A stretch of DNA of 64,000 nt from Azophilus sp965214305 (GTDB lineage: Bacteria > Pseudomonadota > Gammaproteobacteria > Pseudomonadales > Azotimanducaceae), in contig OZ243949.1 in the NCBI GenBank assembly GCA_965214305.1, positions 1,488,001 through 1,552,000 of the forward strand, given 5' to 3'. This document shows, in pieces, positions 61,716 through 64,000 of the stretch. How positions within the stretch are numbered: the first letter of the stretch is position 1; each line of letters begins with the position of its first letter. Below the pieces are notes generated by a model that saw only the letters and a list, made by a program, of their open reading frames with translations, did not search any database and was not told where the DNA came from. The translations under genes were made by a program, and so were the position numbers.

Positions 61716-61760
61716 CTAGGAGCCTCCGCCTTCGGAAGTCGCGGCGGCAAAGCCACGCAC
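61716..61760. repeat. Family B end fragment
   Basis: CTAG is followed by GAGCCTCCGCCTTCGGAAGT and CGCGGCGGCAAAGCC. One arm only; a second arm could not be recognised downstream. Confidence 0.6.
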
Positions 61761-61849
61761 GGCAAAGGCGTGTGTCTTTTGCGTGACGGCAATGAATGTC
61801 GGAACATAGCGAGCCGGGCAATCAGTCGCTAACCATCAGGCACCGCCTC

Positions 61850-62749
61850 ATGAAACTACTCACCTTCACCCACAAAGGCGCAACACGCATCGGCGCTTTA
61901 CGCGGTGAGCACATCGTCGATCTGCATGCCAGCGACCCGGCCGTGCCCGCGGAAATGGTAGCGTTGTTGCGCGGTGGCGAAGCGATGCTGGTTAAGGCGC
62001 GCACGGCGGCGGCATCCGACAACCACGCTCTCGCCCTAGCCGACGTTAAACTGGAAAGCCCGGTCTTGGTGCCACCCAGGATATTGGCCGTCGGCCTGAA
62101 TTATCTCGCGCACATCAATGAGATTCCCGAAGAAGCGCGTAAACGTCAGGGTTTGCAAGTGCCGAAAGTGCCGATCATCTTCAACAAGCAAAATACAGCA
62201 GCCCAAGGACCTTATGATGCCATTCGGTTGCCGCCCGAATCCCCGGCATTGGATTGGGAGGGTGAACTCGGTGTTGTCATCGGCAAGACCTGTCGGCGGG
62301 TACGCCGGGAACAGGCATTCGAGGTCATCGCCGGCTATACCGTCATCAACGATCTGAGTGTACGCGACTGGCAACGGGCCGCGCCTACCATGACGATGGG
62401 CAAGTCTTGGGATACCCACTGCCCCATGGGTCCGGTTATTGCCACCGTGGACGAATTCGACAATCCCCCCGCCTTGGACATCCGCGTTACAGTGGATGGC
62501 GAAGAAATGCAGAATTTCAACAGCAAAGACATGTATTTCAGCATCGCCGCCATCATCGAATATCTCTCAACGGCTTTTACTCTGCTGCCCGGTGATGTTA
62601 TCGCCACCGGCACCTCGGAAGGTGTGGCCGCCTTTCGGCCGGACCAGCCCTGGCTGCAAGCGGGCCAAGTCGTCCGAGTGGAAATTGAAGGGATCGGATA
62701 TCTCGAAAATACCGTCGAAAAGGATACGGGCGAAGGTTTTATTCGTTAG
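61850..62749 (+). CDS. Fumarylacetoacetate hydrolase family protein (second)
   Basis: A 299-residue FAH-family enzyme, distinct from the one at 33411. Blocks: ILAVGLNYLAHINE, KVPIIFNKQNTAAQGPYDAI, LDWEGELGVVIGKTCRRVRR (metal Glu residues), GYTVINDLSVRDWQ and LLPGDVIATGTSEGVAAFRP. It would act on acylpyruvates or 2-hydroxyhepta-2,4-diene-1,7-dioate-like substrates with Mg2+. The ATG at 61850 gives the family N-terminus (MKLLTFTHKGATRIGALR); the frame extends to 61796. Confidence 0.9.
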   Translation: MKLLTFTHKGATRIGALRGEHIVDLHASDPAVPAEMVALLRGGEAMLVKARTAAASDNHALALADVKLESPVLVPPRILAVGLNYLAHINEIPEEARKRQGLQVPKVPIIFNKQNTAAQGPYDAIRLPPESPALDWEGELGVVIGKTCRRVRREQAFEVIAGYTVINDLSVRDWQRAAPTMTMGKSWDTHCPMGPVIATVDEFDNPPALDIRVTVDGEEMQNFNSKDMYFSIAAIIEYLSTAFTLLPGDVIATGTSEGVAAFRPDQPWLQAGQVVRVEIEGIGYLENTVEKDTGEGFIR

Positions 62750-62816
62750 CAGCACATTGAATGGCATGCTCCCGAACGAGACGTTACCGCTACCCGACTC
62801 CGACTAGGCAGCGACA

Positions 62817-64000
62817 CTAACCAAACTTCTCGTTCCAATCGCGCAGGGTGACGAAGCGGCCGTCTTCCACCACAGTGTAGTACACCCGCTGTAGACCTTG
62901 GCGTCGGTCGGCACCGAAGGAAACCTGCTCACCAATGCCGAGATCGAAATTCTTTATTGAGAATACGGCCTGCTCCAAACCTTGCCGGGAGGGGTTGTCG
63001 CCCAAGCGGCTCAGTATCTCGACCATCAACTTGGCATCCAGGAACCCCTCCAGGCTAACGAAGCTTTGCGGAAAGGGTGCATAGGGTTCGGTCACCAATT
63101 CCGCCGGTCCCTTCGGGTCGTAACGATCCATGAAATCGCGGTATTCGCGAACCGCCGCGATAGATTCATCTTCGTAGCTTGGAACAACTTGGGAATTCAC
63201 CAACAGGCGCGTGTAGGGCTCGGCATCCTCATGCGACTCGACCAACAGTTCGAGCAAATTTTCGCTGCCGACAAAAGACAGATTGGCGATGGGTACACGC
63301 AGGTCCTGATCGACCGCATCCCGTGCAAAGGCGGCGCAAGCGGCGTAGGAGCCGACGCAGATTACCGCGTCCGGTCTGGCCTTTTTCAAGATATCCACCT
63401 GGGCGCGTAAAATGCTGGTGAACTGGGTACCGCGCTTGTAGGTTGCCTCACCGACGACGCTTTCCCCGTGCCTGGCCAACGCGGTCCGAACACCCGACCA
63501 GCCGCTGCGCCCATAGGCGTCCGCCTGGTAGAACACGGCAATGCGGCGCCGGCCAACCGCTACAAAGTTATCGACGAGGCCAGCGGTTTCCTGAGCGTAG
63601 GAGGCGCGCAAATTGAAGGCGAAATCACCATAGGGGGGCTCGCGCTGCGGGGCCGCTCCGGTAAAGGGAAAAAATAGGTAGGTGCCGCGATCTTGAAACT
63701 TTTTAAGCAAGGGCAGCACTCGGGTGACGGTGGGCGTGCCCACATAGCCGAACAACAGGAACACCTGATCTTCCACCATTAACTGCACGGTGTTGTTGAC
63801 CGCCGGGTCCGGCTGATAGCCGTCATCGTAGGTTTTTAGCCGAATTTGCCGACCGTTGACGCCACCTTGCCGGTTGACGTGCTCGAAGTACGCACTGGCA
63901 CCCCGATGTAATTCAATGCCCAGCCCCCGCGATGGGCCCGAAAATGCCGCCGACATCCCGAGCAGGAACTCGTCGTCGCTAACTCCGGCATCACCGGTGG
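62817..64000 (-). CDS. ABC transporter substrate-binding protein, partial at the window end
   Basis: A periplasmic binding protein of the hydrophobic amino acid (LivJ/LivK) class; 394 codons are visible and the frame is open to the window edge, so the N-terminus and signal peptide lie outside. Recognisable blocks are DDEFLLGMSAAFSGPSRGLG, HVNRQGGVNGRQIRLKTYDD, VFLLFGYVGTPTVTRVLPLL and YKRGTQFTSILRAQVDILKK. In the mature protein the two lobes bind a small ligand that an ABC permease then imports. The ligand is not known. It is convergent with the FAA hydrolase gene. Confidence 0.88.
   Translation of the reverse strand, partial: TGDAGVSDDEFLLGMSAAFSGPSRGLGIELHRGASAYFEHVNRQGGVNGRQIRLKTYDDGYQPDPAVNNTVQLMVEDQVFLLFGYVGTPTVTRVLPLLKKFQDRGTYLFFPFTGAAPQREPPYGDFAFNLRASYAQETAGLVDNFVAVGRRRIAVFYQADAYGRSGWSGVRTALARHGESVVGEATYKRGTQFTSILRAQVDILKKARPDAVICVGSYAACAAFARDAVDQDLRVPIANLSFVGSENLLELLVESHEDAEPYTRLLVNSQVVPSYEDESIAAVREYRDFMDRYDPKGPAELVTEPYAPFPQSFVSLEGFLDAKLMVEILSRLGDNPSRQGLEQAVFSIKNFDLGIGEQVSFGADRRQGLQRVYYTVVEDGRFVTLRDWNEKFG

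Noticed and set aside
22094..61760. Family B copies as a CRISPR array
   Set aside because: Copies are palindromic, scattered one by one between genes and have no spacer periodicity or cas genes.

Overview
This 64 kb window looks like chromosome from an uncultured gammaproteobacterium with a sterol pathway. Evidence for the lineage is the recX-recA-mutS-fdxA order (the arrangement known from Pseudomonas), a LexA-type SOS box in front of recA, and a seven-iron FdxA ferredoxin. GC content is high throughout and extreme at 10.4-17.8 kb. The sequence carries many gene remnants and three families of small non-coding repeats, so it looks like a genome that is being remodelled.

Layout. 0-5.3 kb: a broken recX, a broken DNA methylase, recA, mutS and fdxA. 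5.6-10.3 kb: a DUF4143 ATPase, the stump of a Rieske dioxygenase, and an RND efflux pump without its adaptor. 10.5-17.8 kb: one giant secreted protein built of fibronectin III and Calx-beta-like domains, with a run of 19 G next to its start codon. 18.1-23.6 kb: quinone oxidoreductase, GtrA, an acyl-CoA dehydrogenase, DUF169, a luciferase-like monooxygenase and tRNA-Arg. 23.8-28.2 kb: a CoA-ester lyase translationally coupled to a MoxR/VWA pair. 28.5-33.2 kb: a TonB-dependent receptor, a cupin and a Fic protein with an AbiEi-like head. 33.4-37.9 kb: an FAA hydrolase, a TetR regulator, a CoA ligase and a damaged acyl-CoA dehydrogenase.

38.2-48.1 kb is the most striking part: a sterol-synthesis island. 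It holds an EBP-like delta8-delta7 isomerase candidate, a flavin oxidoreductase, squalene synthase, and an operon of C-14 sterol reductase, CYP51 and a single polypeptide that fuses squalene epoxidase to an oxidosqualene cyclase (DCTAE motif). Together these would take farnesyl diphosphate through squalene, squalene epoxide and a lanosterol-type product to a 14-demethylated, C-14-reduced sterol. C-4 demethylation genes are not recognised here.

48.3-64 kb: a crotonase, a CinA domain, two SDRs and an SDR stump, glnS, a transglutaminase, a DUF523/DUF1722 protein, a chimeric pair of acyl-CoA dehydrogenase halves, YjbQ, an OFA-type transporter, a sensor without an output domain, a DUF1640 coiled coil, a second FAA hydrolase and a partial ABC binding protein.

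Repeats. Family A (about 95 bp, ends GGTAGTGGCTC), family B (159 bp) and family C (157 bp) are short inverted-repeat elements. Two B copies and both C copies are flanked by CTAG on both sides. One C copy carries a B copy at its internal CTAG, and the lengths fit exactly (157+159+4=320), which fixes the borders of both. B and C ends often supply the stop codon or C-terminal tail of the neighbouring gene. No transposase is present in the window.
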